Positions 26,896 to 40,971 are shown, counted from the first letter of the stretch. The stretch: 64,000 nucleotides of DNA from Clostridium pasteurianum (GCF_001705235.1 NZ_MCGV01000001.1:3476181-3540180), one strand, 5' to 3'. Program-made: numbers and translations. Notes: a model not told the origin generated them from the letters alone.

Positions 26896-26934
26896 AAAAA
26901 TCAGTATGAGCAGATTAACTTATACTGATTTTTG
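26896..26934 (+). terminator. Terminator after yerC
   Basis: AAAAATCAGTAT (26896-26907) pairs exactly with ATACTGATTTTT (26922-26933), giving a 12-base stem with T residues at its 3' side. Confidence 0.8.
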
Positions 26935-27007
26935 TTTGTGGTGATTAAATATTTTTTTAAATGTTATAATATAAAATAAGATAGTATATTAAGGAGTGGA
27001 GTAATTT

Positions 27008-31319
<4,312 letters not shown>

Positions 31320-31393
31320 ATTGAACAATAAACTGTTTACAAATAATAAAAATTGTTATAATATATGAAGAGGTTGTGTTAGGGGGAAATAAT

Positions 31394-31666
31394 ATGGTTA
31401 AAAAAACAATAGAATGTTTAGGATGGTTGTCTGTCTCTTTAACTACATTAGCTCTAATCTTTACTGTTTTAACTACATATCAGTTATTTACTATACAATA
31501 TTTTAACAATTACAAAATGTTTCAAAGTTTTATGATATTTACAATGCTTATCTGGGCTGTGAAGATTTATGACAAAACTGACAAGATAAAGAGTTTAATT
31601 TATTCTTTATGCTGCACGGCCATAGCGCTTGGAACTGCTTTTTTTATGTATGTTGGAGTATTCTAA
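31394..31666 (+). CDS. Small membrane protein of unknown function
   Basis: A 90-residue hydrophobic protein with three likely membrane segments (about 8-30, 38-55 and 68-88). AGGGGGAAAT stands before the ATG at 31394. A promoter-like GTTTAC-16-TATAAT lies at 31335-31362. I do not recognise the family. It is placed between ligA and gatCAB on the same strand, with no visible functional link. The following 275 bases up to gatC hold no supported gene. Confidence 0.65.
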   Translation: MVKKTIECLGWLSVSLTTLALIFTVLTTYQLFTIQYFNNYKMFQSFMIFTMLIWAVKIYDKTDKIKSLIYSLCCTAIALGTAFFMYVGVF

Positions 31667-31941
31667 AAGTTAATGTGTAAAATTGAATATTATGTTTTAT
31701 ACATATATGAATTTTTTTAACGTGAAAATCTTAATGAATGGCAGATGATAAATATAATAGGGGAATGTGCGGAGTTCTTGATTTAGTATTTATCGATTTA
31801 AGTATGTCATTTATTAAGGTTTTTTATATTTGGCTATTTTGTATTTAAATAATTTTAAAAAAATTTGAGATTATATGATAATAATTGTATAATTTAATTT
31901 GATATATTTTATTATGGATAATAAAGAAAGTGAGGTATATT

Positions 31942-32229
31942 ATGTCTGTTTCTAAAAAAGATGTTGAATACGTGGCTGAACTTGCAAGGCTTGAATTTAA
32001 TGAAGATGAGAAGAAAGGATTAATAAATGACCTTAACAGTGTACTTGGGTATGTGGATAAATTAAATGAACTTAATACAGATAATGTGGATATAATTGTA
32101 AACCCATATTATATTGAAAATAAATTTAGGGAAGATGAAGTTGAAGAATCTATGAATTTACAGGATGTCATTAAAAATTCACCTAAAAATCTTGAGGAAT
32201 ATATAGTAGTACCTAAGATAATAGAATAA
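31942..32229 (+). CDS. gatC: Asp-tRNA(Asn)/Glu-tRNA(Gln) amidotransferase subunit C
   Basis: The small 95-residue subunit that links GatA and GatB in the transamidosome. It has the family pattern [20 protein letters not shown] and LNEL..DNVD. The frame opens at GTG 31930, which is part of the GTGAGGT ribosome site; the ATG at 31942 is the start. It is the first gene of gatCAB, with 19 bases to gatA. Confidence 0.94.
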   Translation: MSVSKKDVEYVAELARLEFNEDEKKGLINDLNSVLGYVDKLNELNTDNVDIIVNPYYIENKFREDEVEESMNLQDVIKNSPKNLEEYIVVPKIIE

Positions 32230-32248
32230 TTTTCAAGGAGGGATAAGT

Positions 32249-33706
32249 ATGGAGCTTTATAAATTGAAAGCACATGAACTTAAAGACATGATTTCTAAAA
32301 AAGAAGTTAAGGCTGAAGAAGTTACTAATGCTTTTATTAATAGAATTGAAGCAGTGGATAAAAAGGTAGATGCACTGCTTTATGTTGCCAAAGATGAGGC
32401 AATTAATAGTGCTAAGGTACTTGATGAAAAAATTGAAAAGGGTGAAACCTTAAGTGGACTTTCAGGAGTGCCTGTTATAATTAAAGATAATATAAGCGTA
32501 AAAAATATGCAAAATACGTGTGCATCTAAGATACTTGAAGGATACGTGTCTCCATATGATGCTACAGTAACAAAGAATTTAAGAAAAAATAATGGAATTA
32601 TAATTGGAAAGGCAAACATGGATGAGTTTGCTATGGGATCTTCTACAGAAAATAGTGCTTATAAAATATCTAAAAACCCATGGGATATTAAGAGAGTTCC
32701 AGGAGGCTCTTCGGGAGGATCTGCTGTTGCTGTAGCTTCACTTGAGGCTCCTTTAGCACTTGGTACTGAAACAGGAGGTTCTGTAAGGCAGCCAGCTTCT
32801 TTTTGCGGTCTTGTTGGATTAAAGCCTACTTATGGAAGAATATCAAGATACGGAGTTGTTGCTTTTGGTTCAACACTTGATCAAGTTGGAATGTTTGGAA
32901 GAGATGTAGAGGACTGTGCCCTTTTAACTCAAAGTATTGCTGGTCTTGATAACATGGATTTTACAACGGTAGATACGCCAGTTCAAGATTATTCAAAGAA
33001 TCTTAATAAGGATATTAAAGGCAAAAAGATAGGTATTCCTAAGGAATTCTTCGAAAAAGGTTTAGATGATTCAGTAAGAAAAGCTGTTGAAGAGGCAATT
33101 AAGGTATTTGAAGAAAATGGTGCAGAAGTTAAAGCATGTTCACTTCCTTTATCTGATTATGCACTTGCTGCATATTACATAATTTCATCAGCAGAAGCTT
33201 CTTCTAACCTTGCTAGATTTGATGGAGTAAGATATGGCTATAGGGACATGGAAGCCAAAGATCCAATTGATTTGTATGTTAAATCTAGAAGCAAGGGGTT
33301 TGGAAAAGAAGCAAAGAGAAGAATTATGCTTGGTACATATGTTCTTTCAGCAGGGTATTATGATGCATATTATAAAAAAGCATTAAAGGTAAGAAATTTA
33401 ATAAAACAGGATTTTACAAAAGTATTTAATGAGTTTGATGCTATTATTACACCTACAACACCTACACCAGCATTTAAGATAGGTGAAAAGACTAAAGATG
33501 TACTTTCAATGTATATGTCTGATATATATACTGTACCTGTAAATATAGCAGGGATTCCATCAATATCTGTACCATGTGGATTTGTTTCAGGTCTTCCTGT
33601 TGGTCTTCAAATAATGGGAAACTATTTTAGAGAGGACACACTCTTTAATTTAGCTTATAGTTATGAGCAATCTACTAAATGGCACGAAAAGATAGCTAGT
33701 ATATAG
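32249..33706 (+). CDS. gatA: Asp/Glu-tRNA amidotransferase subunit A (amidase)
   Basis: The glutaminase subunit that frees ammonia from glutamine for amidation of Asp-tRNA(Asn) or Glu-tRNA(Gln). It belongs to the amidase signature family with the full Ser-cisSer-Lys triad: K79 (IIKDNIS), S154 (PGGSSGGSA) and S178 (TGGSVRQPA). At 485 residues it is full length. A strong CAAGGAGGG site precedes the ATG. It lies between gatC and gatB in a tight operon. It supplies Gln-tRNA in organisms that lack a glutaminyl-tRNA synthetase. Confidence 0.97.
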   Translation: MELYKLKAHELKDMISKKEVKAEEVTNAFINRIEAVDKKVDALLYVAKDEAINSAKVLDEKIEKGETLSGLSGVPVIIKDNISVKNMQNTCASKILEGYVSPYDATVTKNLRKNNGIIIGKANMDEFAMGSSTENSAYKISKNPWDIKRVPGGSSGGSAVAVASLEAPLALGTETGGSVRQPASFCGLVGLKPTYGRISRYGVVAFGSTLDQVGMFGRDVEDCALLTQSIAGLDNMDFTTVDTPVQDYSKNLNKDIKGKKIGIPKEFFEKGLDDSVRKAVEEAIKVFEENGAEVKACSLPLSDYALAAYYIISSAEASSNLARFDGVRYGYRDMEAKDPIDLYVKSRSKGFGKEAKRRIMLGTYVLSAGYYDAYYKKALKVRNLIKQDFTKVFNEFDAIITPTTPTPAFKIGEKTKDVLSMYMSDIYTVPVNIAGIPSISVPCGFVSGLPVGLQIMGNYFREDTLFNLAYSYEQSTKWHEKIASI

Positions 33707-33725
33707 GTAAGGATGGTGAAAAGTA

Positions 33726-35153
33726 ATGGAATATGAAATTGTTATAGGTCTTGAAATACATACTGAACTTGCTACAAAGACAAAAATGTACTGTGGATGT
33801 ACTGCAGAATTTGGTGGTCAGCCTAATACGCACGTTTGTCCTGTATGCATGGGACTTCCAGGTTCGCTTCCTCATATAAATAAAAAGGCAGTTGAATATG
33901 GTATTAAAGCTGGTTTGGCTTTAAATTGTTCAATAACACACATTAGCAGGATGGATAGAAAACATATTTTTTATCCAGATAACTCTAAAAACTATCAGAT
34001 AACTCAGGATGAGTTGCCACTATGCACAAATGGATATGTTGAAATAGAACTTGAAGATGGAGTAAAGAAGAGAATTGGTATAGAAAGAATACACATAGAA
34101 GAGGATGCAGCTAAGCTTTTACATACTAATGCAGGAAGTTTAGTAGATTTTAATCGATGTGGAGTTCCACTTGCAGAAATAGTTTTAAAGCCAGATATGA
34201 GAAGCCCTAAAGAAGCTGTTGCATGTCTTGAACAGCTTAAAAGCATACTTTCATGTATAGGTGTATCTGATTGTAAAATGGAGGAAGGATCACTTAGATG
34301 TGATACAAATGTTTCAGTAATGGAAAAAGGATCAAATAAATTTGGAGTCAGAACTGAAATAAAGAATATAAACTCCTTTAAAGAAGTAGAAAAAGCACTT
34401 AATTATGAATATGAGAGACATGTAAAAGCAATAGAAAGCGGAGAGAAATTAGTTCAAGAAACTAGAAGATGGGATAATGATAAAAATGAAACTGCCCCAA
34501 TGAGAAGTAAGGAAGAGGCAAATGATTATAGATATTTTCCAGAAGGTGATCTTGTAACTTTAAATATAGGTGATGAATGGATTGAAAGTATAAGAAAGAC
34601 TATACCTGAACTTCCACATCAGAAGAAGGAAAGGTTTATAAAAGAATTTGATATACCTAAGTATGATGCATCAGTTTTAACACTTACTATGTCTATGGCT
34701 GACTTTTTTGAAAAGACAGCTAAGTTAAGCAAGGATGCTAAAAGCGCATCAAATTGGCTCATGGGTGATATTTCGAAGATAATGAAAGAAAATTATGTAT
34801 GGGTTGAAGATTTGAAATTCACACCAGATCAATTAGCGGAGCTTATATCTCTTATCAATAAGGGAACTATATCTAATGCTATAGGTAAAAAAGTTATTGT
34901 AAAGATGTTTGAAACTGGTAAATCGCCTAAGGTTATAATTGAAGAAGAAGGTCTTGTTCAAAATAGTAATGAGGATGATATTTTAAAGGTTATAAAAGAA
35001 GTTTTAAGCGAAAACCCTAATTCAATTGAGGATTATAAAAATGGAAAAAATAGAGTTATAGGATTCCTAATAGGTCTTGTTATGAAAAAGACAAGAGGAA
35101 AAGCAAATCCTAAAATGGTAAATAAACTTATGACCCAAGAGCTTAATAAATAG
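33726..35153 (+). CDS. gatB: Asp/Glu-tRNA amidotransferase subunit B
   Basis: The kinase/transferase subunit that activates mischarged tRNA with ATP and receives ammonia from GatA. Family blocks: EIVIGLEIHTEL at the N-terminus, zinc-site cysteines CGC and CPVCMG near residues 19-40, RMDRKHIFYPDNSKNYQITQ, and the C-terminal YqeY-like helical tail. At 475 residues it is full length. GGATGG precedes the ATG. It is the last gene of gatCAB and is followed by a strong terminator. Confidence 0.97.
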   Translation: MEYEIVIGLEIHTELATKTKMYCGCTAEFGGQPNTHVCPVCMGLPGSLPHINKKAVEYGIKAGLALNCSITHISRMDRKHIFYPDNSKNYQITQDELPLCTNGYVEIELEDGVKKRIGIERIHIEEDAAKLLHTNAGSLVDFNRCGVPLAEIVLKPDMRSPKEAVACLEQLKSILSCIGVSDCKMEEGSLRCDTNVSVMEKGSNKFGVRTEIKNINSFKEVEKALNYEYERHVKAIESGEKLVQETRRWDNDKNETAPMRSKEEANDYRYFPEGDLVTLNIGDEWIESIRKTIPELPHQKKERFIKEFDIPKYDASVLTLTMSMADFFEKTAKLSKDAKSASNWLMGDISKIMKENYVWVEDLKFTPDQLAELISLINKGTISNAIGKKVIVKMFETGKSPKVIIEEEGLVQNSNEDDILKVIKEVLSENPNSIEDYKNGKNRVIGFLIGLVMKKTRGKANPKMVNKLMTQELNK

Positions 35154-35181
35154 ACTATATTTAAAAGAATATTGATAAATA

Positions 35182-35232
35182 AAATACAGCAGATTTAATA
35201 ATTTTGTACATATTAAATCTGCTGTATTTTTT
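35182..35232 (+). terminator. Terminator after gatCAB
   Basis: A perfect 19-base stem (35182-35200 with 35211-35229) has a 10-base loop, followed by T residues. Confidence 0.88.
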
Positions 35233-35344
35233 AGTGATTTTGTAAGAAATAAAACTGGATTTTAGTAAAGTGCATTTCTTGCAATTTATAATTATGTAAA
35301 TTAATTTGATACTTAAAATGCATCTAAGAATATAAAACCAATAG

Positions 35345-35539
35345 TTAATCTTCCTCAGTATCATCTTTTGCTGTATCGTTGCTTTTAGAAATAATAAAAC
35401 TTTGTATTAATTTTTCTAATAGATAGTTTTGATATTTTAGCTGCCCTAAAGTTTTGTTAAATAATATAAAGCTCCATATTCCAATAAAAACAAATATAAG
35501 TATTGCTGACAAGCCAGCTATTTCTAAAGCAAGTTGCAT
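35345..35539 (-). CDS. Small single-span membrane protein
   Basis: A 64-residue protein with one hydrophobic segment (about 8-29) and an acidic C-terminal tail ending in DDTEED. GGAGGTACT stands six to seven bases before the ATG, which supports a real gene. I do not recognise the family and no neighbour suggests a role. Confidence 0.65.
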   Translation of the reverse strand: MQLALEIAGLSAILIFVFIGIWSFILFNKTLGQLKYQNYLLEKLIQSFIISKSNDTAKDDTEED

Positions 35540-35701
35540 TTTAGTACCTCCAAAGTTATAAATTATCTCAACTAGTATTGCTTTTATAATACAATTTTAC
35601 ACGTATATTATACCATAATATTCATTAAAAATGTTTATTTAACTTTTAAGTGGAAATAATTATATGTAGGTAATAAATTATGTATAAAGGTAGATATATA
35701 T

Positions 35702-37306
35702 ATGAAGAATTTTATTAAAGTATTAAGTGTATTTTTAATTATTAGTTCTATATTAGTAGGCTGTGTAGAAAAAAAAGAAAAAAGTGTTAGTGCAGGGAAA
35801 AAAGAAAAATACTTAGTCTATGACATTGGAGAAGTTTCTCAAGATTTATACTCGATTGATTCTAAAAATGTAAAAAATAATGAGATATTAAATATGTTAT
35901 TTTCAGGACTTGTATATGAAGACTATAATACTATGCAAATAAGGCCAGGGCTAGCTGATAAATGGACTATATCACAAGATGGTATGGAATATACCTTTCA
36001 TATTAGGAACGGTTTAAAATGGAGTAATTCGGATAATATGACAGCGCATGATATATATGATTTTTTTAAGCAAATACTATCTTGCGAAAATAAAAAATTA
36101 TATGGGTATGATTTGAACTGTATATATGGTGTTGATGATTACATTAAAGGAAAAACATCCTTTGATAAAGTAGCTATAAATGTTATTGATGATAGCACCA
36201 TCAGAATAAGGCTTAATTCTCCGTGCAGCTATTTTTTAAAAAAGTTAGCCCAACCAATATACAATGTGCGTAAAATAGATGCAAATTTAAAAAATTGGAC
36301 TAAATATTATTCTAAGATAAGTTATTCTGGGCCATATTCAATTTCAAAAATTTCCGGTAATACTGTTTTACTTAAGAAAAATGATAACTATTTTTTAAAA
36401 GATAGTATTAAATTAAATGAATTTAAGATGAAATATCACCATGATGAAAGAAATGTAAGTGCATATGCTGTTACTGATTTTGAAAATTCAAAAGATGTAG
36501 ATATATTTTTAAATCCTCCTTTAAGTGAAATATCTAAATTAAAAGATAAGGGTGAGGTAGGAATATTTAGGACATGGGATACCTTAGCTATTTATTTTAA
36601 TTTGAATAAGCCTAGTATTTGCAGCAATATTAATTTTAGAAAAGCTGTAACATGCCTCTTAGATAGAGATAAGATAGTAAATTCCGTACCAGGTAATATT
36701 GTTACTAGCGAAAACACGTTTGTTCCATATGAGCTTTTTAAAGCGGGAGATTGCGAAAATTTATTTAAAAATTTAGATATAAAATCTAGTATGGACAATT
36801 TAGATAAAAGTGGATACTCCGAAAGTCAAAAGATTAAAATCGTTTATAGAGAAAATAACTTAAACAGAGAAGTATGTGAAGAGATGGTACACAGCATAAA
36901 TGAAGAATTAAAAAGTCAAAATAAGTCTGAAATAAATTTTGATATAGAGGGATATGATTATAAGGAGTTAAATGAAATTATAAAGCAAGGAAAGTATGAT
37001 GTTTATTTTGGTGATTACAATATATGGTATGATAGCGCAGTTAGCTTCTTTGAAATGTGGGATTCAAATTCACCTCAAAATTTAAATTATAAAAATTTAA
37101 ATTATGATGATTATGTGTATTACCTTCACAATTTGAACGGAGATAATGATAATACATTAAAAAATATGGAAAAGCAGCTAGTAAATGATTTACCTGTCGT
37201 TCCAATAGCACTTAAAAATAACGTTGTATGTAGAAAAGAAAAATTTAAAAATTTAAAAGAAAATAAATATGGTGAACTAATAGTAAATACATTGTTTAAC
37301 TATTAA
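35702..37306 (+). CDS. Oligopeptide-type ABC transporter substrate-binding lipoprotein
   Basis: A solute-binding protein of family 5 (OppA/DppA type) that captures peptides or similar ligands outside the membrane. The lipoprotein signal ends in the lipobox ILVGC at about residue 21, followed by a charged linker. Family blocks are IRPGLADKWTISQDGMEYTFHIRNGLKWS and a C-terminal VNDLPVVPIALKNNVV. At 534 residues it is full length. AAAGGTAG lies before the ATG. No permease or ATPase genes are adjacent, so it is an orphan and may feed a transporter encoded elsewhere. Specificity is unknown. Confidence 0.88.
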   Translation: MKNFIKVLSVFLIISSILVGCVEKKEKSVSAGKKEKYLVYDIGEVSQDLYSIDSKNVKNNEILNMLFSGLVYEDYNTMQIRPGLADKWTISQDGMEYTFHIRNGLKWSNSDNMTAHDIYDFFKQILSCENKKLYGYDLNCIYGVDDYIKGKTSFDKVAINVIDDSTIRIRLNSPCSYFLKKLAQPIYNVRKIDANLKNWTKYYSKISYSGPYSISKISGNTVLLKKNDNYFLKDSIKLNEFKMKYHHDERNVSAYAVTDFENSKDVDIFLNPPLSEISKLKDKGEVGIFRTWDTLAIYFNLNKPSICSNINFRKAVTCLLDRDKIVNSVPGNIVTSENTFVPYELFKAGDCENLFKNLDIKSSMDNLDKSGYSESQKIKIVYRENNLNREVCEEMVHSINEELKSQNKSEINFDIEGYDYKELNEIIKQGKYDVYFGDYNIWYDSAVSFFEMWDSNSPQNLNYKNLNYDDYVYYLHNLNGDNDNTLKNMEKQLVNDLPVVPIALKNNVVCRKEKFKNLKENKYGELIVNTLFNY

Positions 37307-37307
37307 G

Positions 37308-37360
37308 TTATACATGCACCATAATGTTTTTGTACTATCATTTTGGAACACGTATAACTT
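37308..37360. repeat. 53-base imperfect-hairpin repeat, copy 2
   Basis: It starts 2 bases after the stop codon of the binding protein and matches the block at 2378-2430 at about 40 of 53 positions. The hairpin is kept (TTATAC with GTATAA at the ends, inner TAATG with CATTTT) despite base changes. Confidence 0.6.
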
Positions 37361-37463
37361 AAATTGTATCTAGTGAATGGTACAACTGATAGCTTATTAG
37401 CCTTTAGAATTTAGGGGCACATAGGCAAATTATTTCTTTTTATGTCTTAGGAAATTATTGGCT

Positions 37464-38846
37464 TTACTTTCTTTTAAAAAGATGAATAATTAGGAAAAAT
37501 AGAAACATATTGTTGTCGCTGTAAAATGATTTTTTAGATATTGAAAAAGTATTTTTTCGTTTGTTATAAGTTACTTTTTTAAAGAATATGGAAGCCATTT
37601 CAGCACTTTTGGGAGTTGGTATAATAGGCATTTTAAAATTATTTTCTTCAAGTAAATCTTCTGATTTTAATGAAAAATTTTTGTATCTTTCAGGATCATC
37701 AATGTTTGGAGCTTCAGGCCATGAAGGTATTAGGCCAGAGTCTAGAACTTGATGCTTGAAGGTGTTTATAAGTATGTTTTCATAGGAATTGTCATTTTCA
37801 CAAAAATCAGATATTAATATTGAATTCATAACATAAAGTAATATTTCGTTGCAGGAAAAACTTATATCTTTTTTATTGCTTTTTTTAAGAAAGATGCCTA
37901 ATGATGGATCATATAAATCTGCTAGAAAAGAATATATTTTTATGGCATTTTCTTTAAATTTTAATATTCCAGAATTTTTGTACAGAAGAAAAGCATTTAG
38001 GCATAATAAACATTGATTTTCTATATTGTCATTAAAAGCTGTATCTTCATAGGTTTCAGTTAAATATTCAAATATATCAATTAGTAATTCATAAGATTTT
38101 TCATGCTTACTGTAGTTATAGAATATGTTAAGTGCAAGTGATAATTTATTTAATTCAGCAAAAGACAAAGAATATAGCTCATTTCTAAATCTAATAAACA
38201 TATCTAAAATATCAAAAGAGAATTTTTGGTAATCTGCAGCAAATTTATCTTGTGAAATAGTTGAGTATTTATAATAAGCGCACATTAAAAGTGCTTGATT
38301 TGAAAATTTGAAGCCTTTGTTTTTCTTTTTGTCTTCAAGCTCTATTTTTGATAGTAGTTCATTTGAAATATCTGATTTATCAATGAATACTCCTTCAAAA
38401 TTTCTTAAGTATGAATTGCAAAAATCTAATTGCTTTTTTGCGATAAATAAATATAAGTTATCCATATTATTTTTTTTAGGATAAGCATCCTTAAGTTTTG
38501 CATAATAAGAGGATAATTCTAGAAGGCTTAAATTCATATAAGCATTAGAAGAAACTAAAATCTCTTTTTTTATGTTAGAATTTTTCCAATTTGATTTATT
38601 ATTTACAGTTTCAAGCTTACAACTGGATTTTCTATATAGACTTATTAGTGGAGAAAACGACTTAAATGTGTTAATATCATTTAAAGGACATTGTTTTGAT
38701 TTTAGATCTTTCGAAGACATTTTAATTCCACATTTTGAATTAAAAATTATATCTTTTAGGGATTCTTTTGATAAGTAAAATAATTGATTTTTTATAGAAC
38801 TTTTATTAAATGAATTAAGTCTAAAAAATGGTCCTATATATTTCAA
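37464..38846 (-). CDS. Unknown 460-residue protein
   Basis: A Lys/Asn/Ser/Leu-rich protein with no signal peptide or clear membrane segment. The middle and end are mostly predicted helices in repeated pairs (KDAYPKKNNMDNLYLFIAKK, KFKENAIKIYSFLADLYD, GLIPSWPEAPNIDDPERYKN), which faintly recall alpha/alpha-barrel enzymes. That resemblance is too weak for a function. The start appears to be TTG at 38846 after GGACGGTG. It converges with the binding-protein gene and diverges from rdgB. I do not recognise it. Confidence 0.6.
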   Translation of the reverse strand: MKYIGPFFRLNSFNKSSIKNQLFYLSKESLKDIIFNSKCGIKMSSKDLKSKQCPLNDINTFKSFSPLISLYRKSSCKLETVNNKSNWKNSNIKKEILVSSNAYMNLSLLELSSYYAKLKDAYPKKNNMDNLYLFIAKKQLDFCNSYLRNFEGVFIDKSDISNELLSKIELEDKKKNKGFKFSNQALLMCAYYKYSTISQDKFAADYQKFSFDILDMFIRFRNELYSLSFAELNKLSLALNIFYNYSKHEKSYELLIDIFEYLTETYEDTAFNDNIENQCLLCLNAFLLYKNSGILKFKENAIKIYSFLADLYDPSLGIFLKKSNKKDISFSCNEILLYVMNSILISDFCENDNSYENILINTFKHQVLDSGLIPSWPEAPNIDDPERYKNFSLKSEDLLEENNFKMPIIPTPKSAEMASIFFKKVTYNKRKNTFSISKKSFYSDNNMFLFFLIIHLFKRK

Positions 38847-38961
38847 GGTCTACACCGTCCTAGTATAATTAATCTATTATATAATATGAGATTGCTTTGG
38901 AATCTGTGATAGATTAAATGTGAAAATATTTGGAGTAGATGGAAAGAATGGTGATTCAAAA

Positions 38962-39567
38962 ATGAAAAAAGTTATAATTGCAAGTAATAATCAGAATAAA
39001 ATAAAAGAAATAAAAGAAATATTAAGTGATTTTCCACTGGAAGTAGTATCTCTTAAAGAAGAAAAAATTGATATTGAAGTAGAGGAAAATGGAAGTACTT
39101 TTATGGAAAATGCATATAAAAAAGCATATGAAATATATAAACTAAAAAAAGATTGTATGGTTATGGCAGATGATTCGGGGCTTATGGTAGATGTTCTTGA
39201 TGGTAAACCTGGTATATATTCAGCGAGATTTGCAGGTGTACATGGAGATTCTGAGAAAAATAATGAAAAATTGCTTTCTCTCCTAAAAGGCATTCCATTT
39301 GAGAAAAGAACTGCAAAGTTTGTATGCGCTATTGTTTTTATAGTGAATGGGGAAAATATTATAAAAGTATCAGGAGAAGTAACTGGCTATATCACTGATA
39401 AGGAAAAGGGAGATAGTGGATTTGGATATGACCCTCTTTTTTATATTCCTAAATTCAACAAAACATTTGCAGAATTAGTAAGTGATGAAAAAAACTCAAT
39501 AAGTCATAGAGCAGTTGCACTTAAAAATTTATGTGCAGAGATAAAAAAACTAAATTGGAGGGATTAA
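38962..39567 (+). CDS. rdgB: XTP/dITP diphosphatase (RdgB/HAM1 family)
   Basis: It hydrolyses non-canonical purine triphosphates (XTP, ITP, dITP) to monophosphates, keeping them out of DNA and RNA. Family motifs: [15 protein letters not shown] at the start, [32 protein letters not shown] and [10 protein letters not shown]. At 201 residues it is full length. The frame opens at 38920, but the conserved N-terminus begins at the ATG at 38962, with GGTGAT upstream. The phosphoesterase gene starts 1 base after its stop, so the pair is an operon. Confidence 0.95.
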   Translation: MKKVIIASNNQNKIKEIKEILSDFPLEVVSLKEEKIDIEVEENGSTFMENAYKKAYEIYKLKKDCMVMADDSGLMVDVLDGKPGIYSARFAGVHGDSEKNNEKLLSLLKGIPFEKRTAKFVCAIVFIVNGENIIKVSGEVTGYITDKEKGDSGFGYDPLFYIPKFNKTFAELVSDEKNSISHRAVALKNLCAEIKKLNWRD

Positions 39568-39568
39568 A

Positions 39569-40036
39569 GTGCTTATAGCAGTTATGAGTGATACACATAT
39601 GTCTAAAGGTAATATAAAAAAAGCATGTGACTCTCTAAAAAATGTGGATACAATTATACATTTAGGAGATAATGTGCAAGATGTGGATGAGATTAAAAAA
39701 TATTATGACGGGCAAATAATATATATTAGCGGAAATTGTGATTTTTGCAAAATACCATCTGAAAAAACTTTTATTCTTGGTGGTAAAAAATTTTTTATAA
39801 CTCATGGACATAAATATGGTGTGAAATATGACACATTTAAATTAGAATATAAAGCTAAAGAAGTAGGTGCGGATATTGTGCTTTTTGGGCATACACATGT
39901 ACCTTATGTTTCTCTAGAAGATGGTGTATGGTACGTAAATCCTGGTAGTGTATCTTACTCCAGAAGTGGAAGTAATAGTTTTGCATATGTGGAAATAAAT
40001 AGTGAAACGATACACCCTATAATAAATAATTTATAA
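39569..40036 (+). CDS. YfcE/MJ0936-family metallophosphoesterase
   Basis: A small calcineurin-like phosphoesterase with all family metal motifs: SDTHMSK, LGDNVQD, SGNCD, THGHKYG and GHTHVP. At 155 residues it fits the YfcE/MJ0936 group, which acts on phosphodiester test substrates in vitro; the natural substrate is unclear. The start is GTG at 39569, with GGAGGGATT upstream inside the end of rdgB. The rdgB-yfcE order is common in Firmicutes. Confidence 0.92.
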   Translation: MLIAVMSDTHMSKGNIKKACDSLKNVDTIIHLGDNVQDVDEIKKYYDGQIIYISGNCDFCKIPSEKTFILGGKKFFITHGHKYGVKYDTFKLEYKAKEVGADIVLFGHTHVPYVSLEDGVWYVNPGSVSYSRSGSNSFAYVEINSETIHPIINNL

Positions 40037-40053
40037 AAAAATGAAAAAAAGGG

Positions 40054-40082
40054 TTGACGAAACTGGCTGTATAGTGTAGAAT
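40054..40082 (+). promoter_or_regulatory. Promoter of the tRNA array
   Basis: TTGACG at 40054-40059 and TAGAAT at 40077-40082 have a 17-base spacer, 41 bases before the first tRNA. No other promoter or terminator is evident until 42053, so the array is probably one transcript. Confidence 0.75.
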
Positions 40083-40123
40083 AATTTTTGTCGTCAAACA
40101 GCAGGTAAAAAGTTTTAACATAT

Positions 40124-40199
40124 CGGGGTGTGGCGCAGATGGGAGCGCGCGTGGTTTGGGACCATGAGGTCGCAGGTTCAATCCCTGTCACCCCGACCA
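40124..40199 (+). tRNA. tRNA-Pro (TGG)
   Basis: The cloverleaf closes with CGGGGTG/CACCCCG, the anticodon loop reads TTTGGGA, and CCA is encoded. The same gene recurs at 41767. Confidence 0.95.
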
Positions 40200-40210
40200 A
40201 TAAATAATAT

Positions 40211-40284
40211 GCGGGTGTAACTCAATGGTAGAGTGCTAGCCTTCCAAGCTAGTTACGAGGGTTCGATTCCCTCTACCCGCTCCA
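40211..40284 (+). tRNA. tRNA-Gly (TCC)
   Basis: Acceptor GCGGGTG pairs with TACCCGC; the anticodon is TCC and CCA is encoded. It is the first of four near-identical copies in the array. Confidence 0.95.
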
Positions 40285-40289
40285 AGCGT

Positions 40290-40366
40290 GCGTTTTTAGC
40301 TCAGTTGGATAGAGCAACGGCCTTCTAAGCCGTGGGCCGGGGGTTCGAATCCCTTAAAACGCACCA
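40290..40366 (+). tRNA. tRNA-Arg (TCT)
   Basis: Acceptor GCGTTTT pairs with AAAACGC; the anticodon loop is CTTCTAA and CCA is encoded. Further copies lie at 40812 and 41561. Confidence 0.95.
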
Positions 40367-40381
40367 CTTTAAAAAATATAT

Positions 40382-40458
40382 GGTGAGTATAGTTCAGTTG
40401 GTAGAGCGCCAGATTGTGGTTCTGGATGTCTAGGGTTCGAGTCCCTATACTCACCCCA
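40382..40458 (+). tRNA. tRNA-His (GTG)
   Basis: The extra G at position -1 typical of tRNA-His is encoded; the anticodon is GTG and CCA is encoded. It is the first member of the duplicated five-gene block. Confidence 0.95.
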
Positions 40459-40462
40459 TTGT

Positions 40463-40538
40463 TGGGATGTAGCCAAGTGGTAAGGCACAGGACTTTGACT
40501 CCTGCATTCCGTAGGTTCGAATCCTGCCATCCCAGCCA
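40463..40538 (+). tRNA. tRNA-Gln (TTG)
   Basis: Acceptor TGGGATG pairs with CATCCCA; the anticodon is TTG and CCA is encoded. With gatCAB in the window, this tRNA is probably charged through Glu-tRNA(Gln). Confidence 0.95.
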
Positions 40539-40558
40539 ATACATATAAAAATAAATAA

Positions 40559-40634
40559 GGTTTATTAGCTCAGTTGGTAGAGCACATGACTTTTAATCAT
40601 GGTGTCCGGGGTTCGATTCCCCGATAAGCCACCA
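40559..40634 (+). tRNA. tRNA-Lys (TTT)
   Basis: The acceptor begins GGTTTAT, the anticodon loop is CTTTTAA and CCA is encoded. Third member of the duplicated block. Confidence 0.95.
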
Positions 40635-40636
40635 AT

Positions 40637-40719
40637 GCAGGTATGGCGGAATTGGCAGACGCGCTAGACTTAGGATCTAGTACTTCGGTGTGTGGGTTCG
40701 ACTCCCTCTACCTGCACCA
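40637..40719 (+). tRNA. tRNA-Leu (TAG)
   Basis: A class II tRNA with a variable arm; acceptor GCAGGTA pairs with TACCTGC, the anticodon is TAG and CCA is encoded. Confidence 0.95.
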
Positions 40720-40731
40720 ATAAAAAAATAT

Positions 40732-40806
40732 GCGGGAGTGGCTCAGTGGTAGAGCGTCACCTTGCCAAGGTGAACGTCGCGAGTTCGAATCTCGTCTTCC
40801 GCTCCA
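40732..40806 (+). tRNA. tRNA-Gly (GCC)
   Basis: Acceptor GCGGGAG pairs with CTTCCGC; the anticodon is GCC and CCA is encoded. Last member of the first five-gene block. Confidence 0.95.
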
Positions 40807-40811
40807 AACGT

Positions 40812-40888
40812 GCGTTTTTAGCTCAGTTGGATAGAGCAACGGCCTTCTAAGCCGTGGGCCGGGGGTTCGAATCCCTTAAAACGCACCA
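40812..40888 (+). tRNA. tRNA-Arg (TCT)
   Basis: Identical over its length to the gene at 40290 as far as I can read. Confidence 0.95.
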
Positions 40889-40892
40889 TAAT

Positions 40893-40966
40893 GCGGGTGT
40901 AACTCAATGGTAGAGTGCTAGCCTTCCAAGCTAGTTACGAGGGTTCGATTCCCTCTACCCGCTCCA
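40893..40966 (+). tRNA. tRNA-Gly (TCC)
   Basis: Second copy of the Gly-TCC gene, with the same anticodon and stem sequences. Confidence 0.95.
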
Positions 40967-40971
40967 TATAT

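Noticed and set aside
31737-31850. A 36-codon frame (MADDKYNRGMCGVLDLVF...) between the small membrane gene and gatC.
   Set aside because: No ribosome site before the ATG and no recognisable sequence, so chance is more likely.
31667-31941. A T-box or other riboswitch before gatCAB.
   Set aside because: No GGTGGNACC-type T-box sequence or terminator/antiterminator pair was found.
35161-35364. A 67-residue minus-strand frame after gatB.
   Set aside because: It covers the gatCAB terminator, overlaps the better-supported small membrane gene and has no ribosome site.
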